From Rhizobacter sp. SG703 (GTDB lineage: Bacteria; Pseudomonadota; Gammaproteobacteria; Burkholderiales; Burkholderiaceae_C), in assembly GCF_012275445.1 (NCBI RefSeq), contig NZ_JAAZQK010000018.1:1-64000 (forward strand): a DNA stretch of 64,000 bases, read 5' to 3'. Position 1 is the first letter of the stretch. Every line of letters starts with the position of its first letter. This document shows, in pieces, positions 19,853-28,223 of this stretch. The notes beneath the pieces are model-generated. The model saw nothing but the letters and a program-made list of their open reading frames with translations. It was not told the origin of the DNA and did no database searches. The translations under genes were made by a program, and so were the position numbers.

Positions 19853-21973
19853 ATGAATCATCGGATTCCCTTCCATGCGTTGGCGTTGGCAGCCCTCGCC
19901 TCCCCGGCGCTCGCGCAGCAGGTGCTGCCCACCGTCACCGTGACGGCCACCCGCACCGAGACGCCGCGCTTCGACATCCCCGCATCGATCGACGTGGTCG
20001 ACGGCGACCGGCTGCGCGACAGCCGGCTGCAGGTCAACCTGTCTGACGGCCTCGCCGGCGTGCCCGGCCTGCAGGCGCGCGACCGCCAGAACTACGCACA
20101 GGACGTGCAGATCTCGGTGCGTGGCTTCGGTGCCCGGTCGACCTTCGGGATCCGCGGCGTGCGGCTGTATGTCGACGGCATCCCGGCGACGCTGCCCGAC
20201 GGGCAGGGCCAGATCAGCAACGCCGACCTGAACTCGGTCGAGCGCATCGAGGTGCTGCGCGGGCCGTTCTCGGCGCTGTACGGCAACTCGTCGGGCGGCG
20301 TGCTGCAGGTCTTCACCGAAGAGGGCGAAGGCCGGCCGACGCTGAGCTTCGGCATGGCCGGCGGCAGCGACGGCGCGCTGCGCACCAGCAGCAAGCTGGC
20401 GGGTTCTGAAGGCCGCCTGAGCTACCTGTTGAGCGCGAGCCATTTCGAGACCGATGGCTACCGCGAGCACAGTGCCGCGCGGCGCGACATCGGCAACGCG
20501 AAGCTGGTGTGGCGGGCGGACGAGGACACGCGCTGGAGCGTGGTGCTGAACAGCGTCGCGCTGCCGTTCGCGCAGGATCCGCTCGGCTTGACGCGGGCCG
20601 CGTTCGATGCGAACCCGCGCAGCGCCGATGCGGCCACGACCGATTTCGACACGCGCAAGACGGTCTCGCAGACGCAGGCCGGCATCGTGCTCGACCGGCG
20701 GGTCTCGGCGGACCATGCGCTGCGCGTGATGGTCTACGGCGGGCATCGCCGCACCGAGCAGTTCCAGTCGATCCCGGTCGCGACGCAAGCCAATGCGCTG
20801 CACCCCGGCGGCGTGATCGACCTGCGGCGCGACTACAGCGGCACCGACTGGCGCTGGACCACGAAGACGCGCCTGGCAGACCAGCCGCTGACGCTGATCG
20901 GCGGCGTGGCCTACGACCGGCTGCGCGAACTGCGCCAGGGCTACCTCAATTTCACCGGCACCCCCGCCACGCCGCAGCGCGGCGAGCGCGGCAGCTTGCG
21001 GCGCGACGAGACCAACTTCGCGAGCAACCTCGATCCCTACGTGCAGGCCTCGTGGCAACCGGTCACCGACTGGACGGTGAATGCCGGGGTGCGGCACAGC
21101 CGCGTGCGTTTCGAATCGCACGACAACTACATCGTCGGCGCCAACCCCGACGACAGCGGCCGCGCCGACTACAGCGCGACGCTGCCGATGCTGGGCGTGC
21201 TGTGGGCGGCGAGCCCGTCGCTGCACCTGTACGCGACGCTCGGCAAGGGCTTCGAGACGCCGACGCTGAACGAGCTGGGCTACCGGCCGAACGGCGCGAC
21301 GGGGTTGAACTTCGCGTTGCAGCCGGCAACGAGCCGCAGCCTGGAGCTGGGCGTGAAGAGTCGCGTCGACGGCCTCGGCGAATTCAATGCGGCGGTGTTC
21401 CAGACCCGCACGTCGGACGAGATCGTCACGCTGACCAACACCGGCGGCCGCTCGACCTTCCAGAACGCCGGCAGCACGCGGCGCACCGGGCTGGAGCTCA
21501 GCGCCGTCGCGGCGCTGCCCGAACCGTGGAAGGCACAGGCCGCGGCGACTTGGCTCGACGCGCGCTACCGCGATGCGTTCATGACCTGCACCGCGACGCC
21601 GTGTGCTGCGCCGAACGTCGAGATCCTGTCGGGCCGGCGCATCCCGGGCATCGCCCGCAGCAGCCTGCAGGCAAGCCTGGCGTGGGCGCCGCCGCAGGGC
21701 TGGCGCGCGAGCGTCGACGTGCGCGCGCTGAGCAAGGTGTTCGTCAACGACCTGAACTCGGATGCGGCGTCGGGCCAGGCGACGGTCGGCGCGAGCGTCG
21801 GGCATGTGATGCCGCTCGGCGACTGGCAATTCAGCAGCTTCGCACGCGTCGACAACGTCTTCGATCGCACCTATGCGGGGTCGGTGATCGTCAATGAGGG
21901 CAATGCGCGCTATTTCGAGCCGGCGCCGGGGCGCAACTGGATGGCGGGGTTCTCGGGGCGCTACCAGTTCTGA
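19853..21973 (+). CDS. TonB-dependent outer-membrane receptor
   Basis: This 706-residue outer-membrane receptor has a short signal peptide (ending SPALAQQ) and a TonB-box-like segment VTVTATRTE. A plug domain follows (VRGFGARSTFGIRGVRLYVDG, VERIEVLRGPFSALYGNSSGGV), then a 22-strand type barrel. It ends with the aromatic terminus GRYQF. The plug and barrel signatures (NVFDRTYAG) are those of ferric-siderophore/FecA-like receptors, but no TonB, ABC or siderophore genes are adjacent, so the ligand is unknown. Start 19853 gives a normal signal peptide. It converges on the small secreted protein gene at 21993. Confidence 0.93.
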   Translation: MNHRIPFHALALAALASPALAQQVLPTVTVTATRTETPRFDIPASIDVVDGDRLRDSRLQVNLSDGLAGVPGLQARDRQNYAQDVQISVRGFGARSTFGIRGVRLYVDGIPATLPDGQGQISNADLNSVERIEVLRGPFSALYGNSSGGVLQVFTEEGEGRPTLSFGMAGGSDGALRTSSKLAGSEGRLSYLLSASHFETDGYREHSAARRDIGNAKLVWRADEDTRWSVVLNSVALPFAQDPLGLTRAAFDANPRSADAATTDFDTRKTVSQTQAGIVLDRRVSADHALRVMVYGGHRRTEQFQSIPVATQANALHPGGVIDLRRDYSGTDWRWTTKTRLADQPLTLIGGVAYDRLRELRQGYLNFTGTPATPQRGERGSLRRDETNFASNLDPYVQASWQPVTDWTVNAGVRHSRVRFESHDNYIVGANPDDSGRADYSATLPMLGVLWAASPSLHLYATLGKGFETPTLNELGYRPNGATGLNFALQPATSRSLELGVKSRVDGLGEFNAAVFQTRTSDEIVTLTNTGGRSTFQNAGSTRRTGLELSAVAALPEPWKAQAAATWLDARYRDAFMTCTATPCAAPNVEILSGRRIPGIARSSLQASLAWAPPQGWRASVDVRALSKVFVNDLNSDAASGQATVGASVGHVMPLGDWQFSSFARVDNVFDRTYAGSVIVNEGNARYFEPAPGRNWMAGFSGRYQF

Positions 21974-21992
21974 CGGCCATCGCGGTTCGGAA

Positions 21993-22364
21993 TCAATTGA
22001 CCGGAGCCGGATTGCCGATCGTCAGGTACTGCACCGTACAGTTTGCGTTCGTGAGTACCGTGTCATCGAAGGCAACGGCAATTTCCTGTCCTGTCGCCTG
22101 CGCGGTCATCACGGTGATCAAGGCCTGCTTGTCGTTGGCGACGAACATGACCGTGCCCGACACCCACTTCGGGCACGTACCCGCCTGAGTGACACCCTTC
22201 AGCGTGAACCAGAACCGAGGCGGCGCCCACATCGGGTGCGCCATGGCGTCATGGGTTCGGATGAATTCGACCTGGCCTTTGACGATGCTTGTCGCCATGG
22301 CATTCGTGGCGCCGAACAGCAGCGCACACGACAGCAGGTTTCGCATTCCCAGTTTCTTCAGCAT
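21993..22364 (-). CDS. Small secreted protein A, last gene of the secretion-like operon
   Basis: This 123-residue protein has a signal peptide ending near ATNAMA. Its body contains a Cys pair (AGTCPKW and NANCTVQ) and the sequence KQALITVMTAQATGQEIAVAF. That last segment fits the pattern K-x-hydrophobic-x-x-x-L/M-x-A-x(5-6)-V-x-hydrophobic shared with four proteins at 41.6-43.5 kb. Start 22364 has AAGGAA eight bases upstream. It lies 20 bp after the PilN-like gene and so is the last gene of the operon starting at 31709. Function is unknown; a substrate or surface component of that machine is an inference. Confidence 0.7.
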   Translation of the reverse strand: MLKKLGMRNLLSCALLFGATNAMATSIVKGQVEFIRTHDAMAHPMWAPPRFWFTLKGVTQAGTCPKWVSGTVMFVANDKQALITVMTAQATGQEIAVAFDDTVLTNANCTVQYLTIGNPAPVN

Positions 22365-22384
22365 TGCATTTCTTCCTTGTTGAT

Positions 22385-22921
22385 TCACTCTGAAGTCCTC
22401 CATCGCGACACGATCAACGCGATCGGTCGCCCACTCGCTCCCTGCGCCGTCCCTTGCGCCGTCGCCAGGCTCCAGCGCTCGCTCGGCTCGCCGGCATTGA
22501 GGTCTTCCAGGTACTTCAGCAGCGCCTCGTAGGTCGAGAACTCGACCTGCACACGCACCATCGCATCGGCGGCGTTGATGTCCACCGACACCGGCAGCAC
22601 GCCGACCGTGCCGACCGCTTCGAGCGAGGCCAGCGCCGCGTCGAGCGGCATGCGCTGCAGCCGCAGTGCCGCATTCGCATCGGCGGCGTACGCCGGCGGC
22701 GGCTGGGCCGGCGGCTCGGCACGGCGCGAGGCCTGCTGCACGCGGGCATCGGCGCGCTCGTTCGACGCCCGGATCTGCGAGCGCAGGTCGGCTGCATCCA
22801 CCCTCAGCACCCCGCCCCACGCCACCAGCGCGAGTGCGACGACCAGCAGCAGCACCGCCAGCCCCCAGTGCGCCGGTCCCGGCGGCCGGCGCCGGACGAA
22901 GTCGACCTCGATCCGCTTCAT
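22385..22921 (-). CDS. PilN-like assembly protein
   Basis: This 178-residue bitopic inner-membrane protein begins MKRIEVDFVRRR, close to the PilN/MshI N-terminal signature that docks on a cytoplasmic PilM-like partner. A helix follows (LAVLLLVVALALVAWGGVL), then a periplasmic coiled-coil/ferredoxin-like part ending VSRWRTSE. ATG 22921 overlaps the preceding stop by ATGA, so it was preferred to GTG 22927. It pairs functionally with the PilO- and PilP-like genes at the other end of the operon. Confidence 0.75.
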   Translation of the reverse strand: MKRIEVDFVRRRPPGPAHWGLAVLLLVVALALVAWGGVLRVDAADLRSQIRASNERADARVQQASRRAEPPAQPPPAYAADANAALRLQRMPLDAALASLEAVGTVGVLPVSVDINAADAMVRVQVEFSTYEALLKYLEDLNAGEPSERWSLATAQGTAQGASGRPIALIVSRWRTSE

Positions 22922-23619
22922 GCCCACGTCTCCATCACGGCGTCCGCCAAGCTTGCGCCCGACGACAAATCCACCCGCACGCCCTCGCCATCGGCGATGC
23001 CCAGGCTCAATACCGTGCGCTGCAGCCAGGCCACCGCACGCTCCGGCGATGGCAGCGGCGCGCAGGTGGCCGCGGCGCCGAACACCGCATCACGACCAGC
23101 CAGCACCACCAGGCTCTCCGGTTCCGCGACGACGATGCGCGACACCGCCGCCTGCTTGTCCAGCGCCCGCGCGACCACCGTCGTCCACCACGGCCGCATC
23201 GAGGTCGACCGCACACCGTGCACTGCCAGCACGCGCTCGATGGTGTCGCGCGTCGCAGTCTCGAGCGCGACGCCCAGCACCGTGTGACCTGGTGGCGCGG
23301 CATCCAGCCATACCTCGCACGGCCCGGCCAGGCCGGTCTCGTCTGGCGCCAGCGCCTCGGCCAGCCTCCGGGCTTCGGTCCAGCGACGCAAACCGGGCGC
23401 CGGCGGCACGATGAAGGGCCGCGCGAGGCTGCCGGCCAGCCACAGGGCCAGCGTCGGCTTGCGTACCGCCGCATCGGCCTTCAGCGCCACCGCGACGGCC
23501 TCCACACCGGCTTCGATCCCGTCGACCTGCTGCCATTGCCACGGCCGGTCCCCGAGCTGCCACGCCACACAGCGCCGGCCGAGATAAGCCTGCGCGCCTT
23601 CAGATCGCACCGACGACAC
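22918..23619 (-). CDS. Uncharacterised protein in the PilM/GspL position
   Basis: This 233-residue protein has no signal peptide, no clear membrane helix and no motif I can name. It begins MSSVRSEGAQAYLGRRCVAW and alternates hydrophobic strands with Ala-rich helices. Its place between the ATPase gene (20-bp overlap) and the PilN-like gene (ATGA overlap) is where PilM or the cytoplasmic part of GspL would be expected. The usual PilM actin-fold phosphate loops are not obvious. It may be a diverged or shortened GspL/PilM-type adaptor. Confidence 0.55.
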   Translation of the reverse strand: MSSVRSEGAQAYLGRRCVAWQLGDRPWQWQQVDGIEAGVEAVAVALKADAAVRKPTLALWLAGSLARPFIVPPAPGLRRWTEARRLAEALAPDETGLAGPCEVWLDAAPPGHTVLGVALETATRDTIERVLAVHGVRSTSMRPWWTTVVARALDKQAAVSRIVVAEPESLVVLAGRDAVFGAAATCAPLPSPERAVAWLQRTVLSLGIADGEGVRVDLSSGASLADAVMETWA

Positions 23620-25204
23620 GCCGCACCTCCTCGATCGTGGTCTCGCGGCGCTTCACGCGTCGCACCGATTGCTGGTCCAGCGTCAGCGTGCCGCCCGCAT
23701 AGGCATGGCCCTTCAGCACCGACAGCGGCGAACCCTCGGTGACGTGGTCGCGGAACGCGTCGTCGATCACATGCACCTCCGAGATCACGAAGCGGCCGCG
23801 GTAGCCCGAACCGTGGCACGCGGCGCAGCCCACCGCCGCCGGCACCTCGGTGTCGGGCGCCACGCCGAGCCAGCGCGCCTCGCGCTCGGTGGCCGGGCGC
23901 GAGGCCCCGCAGTCGGCGCACAGCTTGCGCATCAGCCGCTGCACCACCACGCCGTTCAGCGACGACATGAAGCCGAACATGTCGAGCCCGAAGTGGCGGA
24001 AGCGGCCGATGATGTCGGTCAGGCTGTTCGCATGCACCGTCGTGAAGACCGAGTGGCCGGTCAGCGCCGACTGCACCGCGATCTCGGCCGTCTCGGCATC
24101 GCGGATCTCACCGACCAGGATGCGGTCCGGGTCGTGCCGCAGGATCGAGCGCAGCCCCTTCGCGAAGGTCAGCCCCTTGCGCTCGTTCACCGGGATCTGC
24201 AGCACGCCGGCCAGTTCGTACTCGACCGGGTCCTCGATCGTGATGATCTTCTCGAGGCCGGTGTTGATCTCCGACAGCGCGGCATACACGGTCGTCGTCT
24301 TGCCGCTGCCGGTCGGGCCGGTGACCAGCATCATGCCGCTGGGCGCCATCGACAGCTCGCGGATCAGCGCCGCGCCGCTCTCGTCGAAGCCCAGCAGGTC
24401 GAGCGTCACCGACGCGTCGGTGGAGCGCAGCTGCGCCTTGTCGAGCAGCCGCAGCACCGCGTCTTCGCCGAACACGCTGGGCATGATCGACACGCGCAGG
24501 TCGACGCGGCCGCCCTGGATGTCGATGCGGAAGCGGCCGTCCTGCGGCAGCCGGCGCTCGGTGATGTCGAGCTGCGCCAGCACCTTGATGCGCGAGATGA
24601 CTTCTTCGGCCTGCACCGCACCGTCGAGCCGGGCGAAGCGCACCATCACGCCGTCGAGCCGGTGCTTCACCGTGACGCCGGCGCGGTCGCATTCGAAGTG
24701 GATGTCGCTGGCGCCGACCTGGAAGCCGGCGCGGATCGCGCCGTCGACGAAGCCGACGATCGGGCCGTCGGCCACGGCGGTCGGCTTGCTCGCTTCATCG
24801 CGCACGGCGGCCTGGCCCTGCCCCGGCGACTCGCCGAGCCAGGAGCGGATCGCCTCGCCGCTGGCCGCCGCCGGCTGCAGCGGCTCGCCGATGCGGACGC
24901 AGATGCGGCGCAGCTTCGCGTCGTCCCACGGATCCTCCATCGCCAGCCAGCGCTGCACCGCGCCGTCGACCGATGCGCCCACCACCACGCAACGGGCCTG
25001 CGTGGCCATCTCCATCGTCAGCACCGACCAGTCGGCGGTGGCTTGCTCGGCCCGCGTCACGACCTCGACACCGGCCTCCTCGCGCAGCCGGCGGCCCAGG
25101 TCGCCGGCCGGCGCGGCCCGCAGCAGCACGTCGAGCACGCTGCCGGCACCGGCCTTGTGCTGCCGGCGCGCCGCGGCGATGGTGGCGGACAAGGGTTCGC
25201 TCAT
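23600..25204 (-). CDS. Type II secretion/type IV filament assembly ATPase (GspE/PilB family)
   Basis: This 534-residue hexameric ATPase drives pseudopilus assembly. Walker A is GPTGSGKT at about 296-303. The Asp box is ITIEDPVEYEL, Walker B is DPDRILVGEIRDAET, and the His box is GHSVFTTVHAN. The tetracysteine zinc finger is LCADCG with GCAACHGSGY. The N-terminal domain (1-145) is shorter than in PilB. The gene lies 3 bp after the gspF-like gene and overlaps the next by 20 bp. There is no retraction ATPase in the window. Confidence 0.93.
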   Translation of the reverse strand: MSEPLSATIAAARRQHKAGAGSVLDVLLRAAPAGDLGRRLREEAGVEVVTRAEQATADWSVLTMEMATQARCVVVGASVDGAVQRWLAMEDPWDDAKLRRICVRIGEPLQPAAASGEAIRSWLGESPGQGQAAVRDEASKPTAVADGPIVGFVDGAIRAGFQVGASDIHFECDRAGVTVKHRLDGVMVRFARLDGAVQAEEVISRIKVLAQLDITERRLPQDGRFRIDIQGGRVDLRVSIMPSVFGEDAVLRLLDKAQLRSTDASVTLDLLGFDESGAALIRELSMAPSGMMLVTGPTGSGKTTTVYAALSEINTGLEKIITIEDPVEYELAGVLQIPVNERKGLTFAKGLRSILRHDPDRILVGEIRDAETAEIAVQSALTGHSVFTTVHANSLTDIIGRFRHFGLDMFGFMSSLNGVVVQRLMRKLCADCGASRPATEREARWLGVAPDTEVPAAVGCAACHGSGYRGRFVISEVHVIDDAFRDHVTEGSPLSVLKGHAYAGGTLTLDQQSVRRVKRRETTIEEVRRVVGAI

Positions 25205-25207
25205 GAC

Positions 25208-26410
25208 TCAACGCACTCCATTGGCGATGTCGAAGATCGGCATGTACATCATCACGACGATGCCGCCGACCAGCAGCGCGACCAGCAGCAGCAGGATCGG
25301 CTCGACCAGGCGCGTCGCCCGCTCGACGAAGGTGGTGAACGCGGCGGCATGGCGCTGCGAGATGGTCTGCAGCACCACGTCGAAGCTGCCGGTGCGTTCG
25401 CCGACGGCCAGCAGGCGCTCGGCCACGGTGTCGGTCAGACCGGCCTGCGACAGCGTGGCCGACACCCGCTTGCCGCGCGCCAGGTCGACACGCGCCTGCG
25501 CGATCGCGCCGGTCATGCCCGGGCCAAGGCCGAGCGTCTCGCAGATGCCCATCGCCTCGTCGAGCGTGTAGCCGCCGCGGAACATCAGCGCGAGCGACTG
25601 GTAGAGCTTGGCGAGCCGGAAGTGATCCCACTGCCGCTGCAGCGGGCCGATGGCGCCGGCGAGCGCCGCCAGGTTGCGCGCGGCGGCCCCTGAGCGCACC
25701 CACGCGACCGCCGCCGCGACCAGCACCGCGAGGCCGGTCATCACCGCCGTGGTGTGGGCCGCGACCGCATGGCTGAACAGCAGCAGCAGCCGCGTCGGAA
25801 CGCTCAGCGTGCCGTGGAAATCGACGTACATGCCCGAGAAGCGCGGGATCACGAACAGCAGCAGGAACAGCGTGATCAGCAGGCCCAGCGTGACCACCAC
25901 CGCCGGGTAGATCGCGGCGCTCACCACCTGCTTGCGCAGCGTGGTCATCATCTCGTCGTGCGCCATGAAGTCGCTGAGCGCGGTGGCCAGCGTGCTGGTG
26001 CGCTCGCTCGCCTTCACGCTGGCCACCAGCACCGCCGGGAAGGCCTGCGCCTCCTGCATCGCCTTCGACAGCGGCCGGCCTTCGCGCAGCGACTGCAGCA
26101 GGCGCGACTGGATGTCGCCGCGCGCGCCCTGCGACGACTGCGCCTGCAGCGTCTCGAGCGCTTCGACCACCGTCATGCCGGCCTGCAGCAGCGTGCGCAG
26201 TTCGCGGCACCACCACGCCACGTTGAAGGCCTGGGCCCCGGCGAACAAGGCCGGCGTGCGCTGGCGCGCCTCGGCCTGCAGGTCGGCGCCGACAAACACC
26301 AGCCCCTCCTGCGCGATCCCGGCCTGCAAGGCCTGCAGCGAATCGGCGTGCGCCGACCGCTCCAGCACCGCGGCCTGGGTCGGGTCGTAGTAGCGGACCT
26401 TGTAGTGCAT
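25208..26410 (-). CDS. Inner-membrane platform protein (GspF/PilC family)
   Basis: This 400-residue polytopic protein forms the assembly platform. It has the duplicated GspF domain: first copy with FNVAWWCRELRTLLQAGMTVVEAL, then the membrane pair (IYPAVVVTLGLLITLFLLLFV). The second copy has LAKLYQSLALMFRGGYTLDEAM, and a last helix ends LLLVALLVGGIVVMMYMPIF. ATG 26410 gives MHYKVRYYDP, a normal GspF-like start. It acts with the ATPase encoded just downstream. Confidence 0.92.
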   Translation of the reverse strand: MHYKVRYYDPTQAAVLERSAHADSLQALQAGIAQEGLVFVGADLQAEARQRTPALFAGAQAFNVAWWCRELRTLLQAGMTVVEALETLQAQSSQGARGDIQSRLLQSLREGRPLSKAMQEAQAFPAVLVASVKASERTSTLATALSDFMAHDEMMTTLRKQVVSAAIYPAVVVTLGLLITLFLLLFVIPRFSGMYVDFHGTLSVPTRLLLLFSHAVAAHTTAVMTGLAVLVAAAVAWVRSGAAARNLAALAGAIGPLQRQWDHFRLAKLYQSLALMFRGGYTLDEAMGICETLGLGPGMTGAIAQARVDLARGKRVSATLSQAGLTDTVAERLLAVGERTGSFDVVLQTISQRHAAAFTTFVERATRLVEPILLLLVALLVGGIVVMMYMPIFDIANGVR

Positions 26411-26436
26411 GCGAATCGCCAGCGTCGGTGCCGATG

Positions 26437-26886
26437 TCAGCGCTGCAGGTCGGCGTCGTCGCCGGTGCCGCCGGGCGCGCGGTCCTTGCCGAGGCTCAGC
26501 AGGTCGAAGTCCTTGCCCGGCGTGGTGGCCGGCGAGCGGTACTGGTAGGGCATGCCCCACGGATCCTGCGGCAGCTGGTCGCGCAGGTAGGGGCCGTGCC
26601 AGCGCGGCTCGTCCGACGGTGCCGTCAGCAGCGCCTGCAGGCCTTGCGAGGTGCTTGGGTAGCGGCCGGTGTCGATGCGGTAGGCCTGCAGCGCCTTGTC
26701 GAAGGCGTCCATCTGCGCCTTCGCGGCAGTGACCTCCGAGCGGCTGATCTGGCCGAGGAAGCGCGGGCCGACGATGCCGGTCAGCAGCCCGATGATCAGG
26801 ATCACCACCAGCAGCTCCAGCAGCGTGAAGCCGCTCGACCGGAACGGCCGGCGACGGCCGGGATGGGACAGGGCGCATGGGGTCAT
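26437..26886 (-). CDS. gspG: Pseudopilin, GspG-like (major pseudopilin candidate)
   Basis: This 149-residue prepilin has a 17-residue leader of basic character, then the cleavage site G/FTLLELLVVILIIGLLTG with the invariant Glu at +5. The C-terminal half has the GspG hallmarks: YRIDTGRYPSTSQGLQAL, WHGPYL and QDPWGMPYQYRSP, which include the calcium-binding loop region of major pseudopilins. ATG 26886 overlaps the preceding gene's stop by ATGA. It is the best candidate for the main filament subunit; a prepilin peptidase is not in the window. Confidence 0.9.
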   Translation of the reverse strand: MTPCALSHPGRRRPFRSSGFTLLELLVVILIIGLLTGIVGPRFLGQISRSEVTAAKAQMDAFDKALQAYRIDTGRYPSTSQGLQALLTAPSDEPRWHGPYLRDQLPQDPWGMPYQYRSPATTPGKDFDLLSLGKDRAPGGTGDDADLQR

Positions 26887-27371
26887 GGCTGCGGCTTCGC
26901 GAGAAAGATCCATTGGCTGTATTTTGAGGCGGGGGGCATGTCGGCCACGCCGTCCATCGGGGGCAGGCTGCTGTGCAGCGGCTGCGCTTCGCTGGTGCTG
27001 TGCACGCCGCGGATGCCGCCATCGGCACCGCGCACCAGCGCGAATGGCTGGCCCGGCTGCATCGGGTCGGTGTAGAGCTTGCGCAGGTGGCGGCGCGTGC
27101 CGACGTAGCGTGTGTCCTGCAGCAGGCTGTCGAGCGACGGCGGGTACTGCTTCAACGAGCCTGGCGAGGCCTCGTGGTAGCGGGTGATGGCCTGCGCATA
27201 GAGGCTGCCGATGCGCAGCAGCTCGTCTTCGCGCTCGCGCTGCGCCGCGTCCGACCACCTCGGGCCGGCCACCGCAAGGCCGAGGCCCATCAGCGCGACC
27301 AGCAGCAGCACCAGCACGTAGGTGAAGCCGCCGGCCGCGGCGCGAGTGGAGCAGCGGCTACCAGCTCGCAT
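26883..27371 (-). CDS. Pseudopilin-like protein with a degenerate cleavage site
   Basis: This 162-residue protein has a basic leader and then GGFTYVLVLLLVALMGLGLAV. The residue at +5 after the Gly-Phe cut is Leu/Val where Glu is normal, as in GspK-type tip subunits or unprocessed relatives. The rest carries a heptad-rich stretch (AAQREREDELLRIGSLYAQAI) and YPPSLDSLLQD, a pattern of type II secretion minor pseudopilins. It overlaps both neighbours by a few bases. A tip or initiation role is inferred. Confidence 0.78.
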   Translation of the reverse strand: MRAGSRCSTRAAAGGFTYVLVLLLVALMGLGLAVAGPRWSDAAQREREDELLRIGSLYAQAITRYHEASPGSLKQYPPSLDSLLQDTRYVGTRRHLRKLYTDPMQPGQPFALVRGADGGIRGVHSTSEAQPLHSSLPPMDGVADMPPASKYSQWIFLAKPQP

Positions 27372-27750
27372 ACGGGCTCCCGTCGCGCGACACGCCGGCG
27401 GCGCCGCTGTGCAGGTCGGACACGCTGGTGCCTGCTCCGCCGCCGCTGCCGCCATTCCCGTCGGGCGCCACCAGCACCCAGGTGTCGACGCGGTCGGTCA
27501 CCGGGTCCAGCGGCAGCTGGCGCAGGTAGCGCGCCTGCACCAGCTCCTGCAAGGCCGCCGGGTAGCGGCCGCGGTCGCTGTAGAACTTGTCGATCGCGTC
27601 GCGCGTGGCCGCCAGGTTCTGGCGCAGCACGACCTCGCGCGCGCGGTCGACGTGCTCGGTGTAGCGCGGCACCGTCACCGCCAGCAGCAGGCCGATGGCG
27701 GCCATCACCACCATCAGCTCGATCAGCGTGAAACCGCGTGGCCTGTTCAT
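27358..27750 (-). CDS. Minor pseudopilin
   Basis: This 130-residue prepilin has a 6-residue leader (MNRPRG) followed by FTLIELMVVMAAIGLLLAV. A coil follows (HVDRAREVVLRQNLAATRDAI), then DKFYSDRGRYPAAL, and a Gly/Ser-rich C-terminal loop. The start ATG overlaps the upstream gene's stop as TGATG. Its final residues overlap the next coding region by 14 bp. It belongs to the GspG/H-like class and probably forms part of the filament tip complex. Confidence 0.87.
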   Translation of the reverse strand: MNRPRGFTLIELMVVMAAIGLLLAVTVPRYTEHVDRAREVVLRQNLAATRDAIDKFYSDRGRYPAALQELVQARYLRQLPLDPVTDRVDTWVLVAPDGNGGSGGGAGTSVSDLHSGAAGVSRDGSPYASW

Positions 27751-28223
27751 CACCAGTCCTTCAGCGGCACGCCGTTCAAGCCGACCCGCGTCGAGCGCGA
27801 GAACACGTCGTAGACATCGTCGCCGGCCCGCGGCTGCTCGGCCGACGACTGGAAGCTGCGCAGGCCCCAGGTCTGCTCCGCCGGCAGCTCGGGGCTGGCG
27901 AACGGATCGCGCGGCACGCGGCGCAGGAACACCAGCCGCTGCCCCGGCACGGCCGCACTGCTGTCGCCGGCCGCCAGCACCTGCAGGCTCGCCGGATAGC
28001 CGCTGCTGCCGGGCGGGTGCGCGAGCTGGCCCTTGTCGTTGGCGCGCTTGTAGGCGTCGATCGCCTCGCGGATCTGCCACAGCGCCTGCTTCAGCTCGCG
28101 CTCGCGTTCGCGCTGCAGCGTGATCTCGGCCAGCGGGAACACCGCGGCGGCCAGCAGGCCGAGCACCGCGAGCACCACCACCAGTTCGATCAGCGTGTAG
28201 CCGCGCCGGCGCTGCAGCGTCAT
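27750..28223 (-). CDS. Minor pseudopilin
   Basis: This 157-residue prepilin has leader MTLQRRRG and then YTLIELVVVLAVLGLLAAA, a standard processing site with Glu at +5. The basic/acidic coil ITLQRERERELKQALWQIREAI precedes a globular domain. That domain has GSSGYPASLQVLAAG and LRRVPRDPFASP, near GspG-like loops. It overlaps the secretin stop by ATGA and the next pseudopilin by 1 bp, showing tight coupling. Confidence 0.87.
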   Translation of the reverse strand: MTLQRRRGYTLIELVVVLAVLGLLAAAVFPLAEITLQRERERELKQALWQIREAIDAYKRANDKGQLAHPPGSSGYPASLQVLAAGDSSAAVPGQRLVFLRRVPRDPFASPELPAEQTWGLRSFQSSAEQPRAGDDVYDVFSRSTRVGLNGVPLKDW

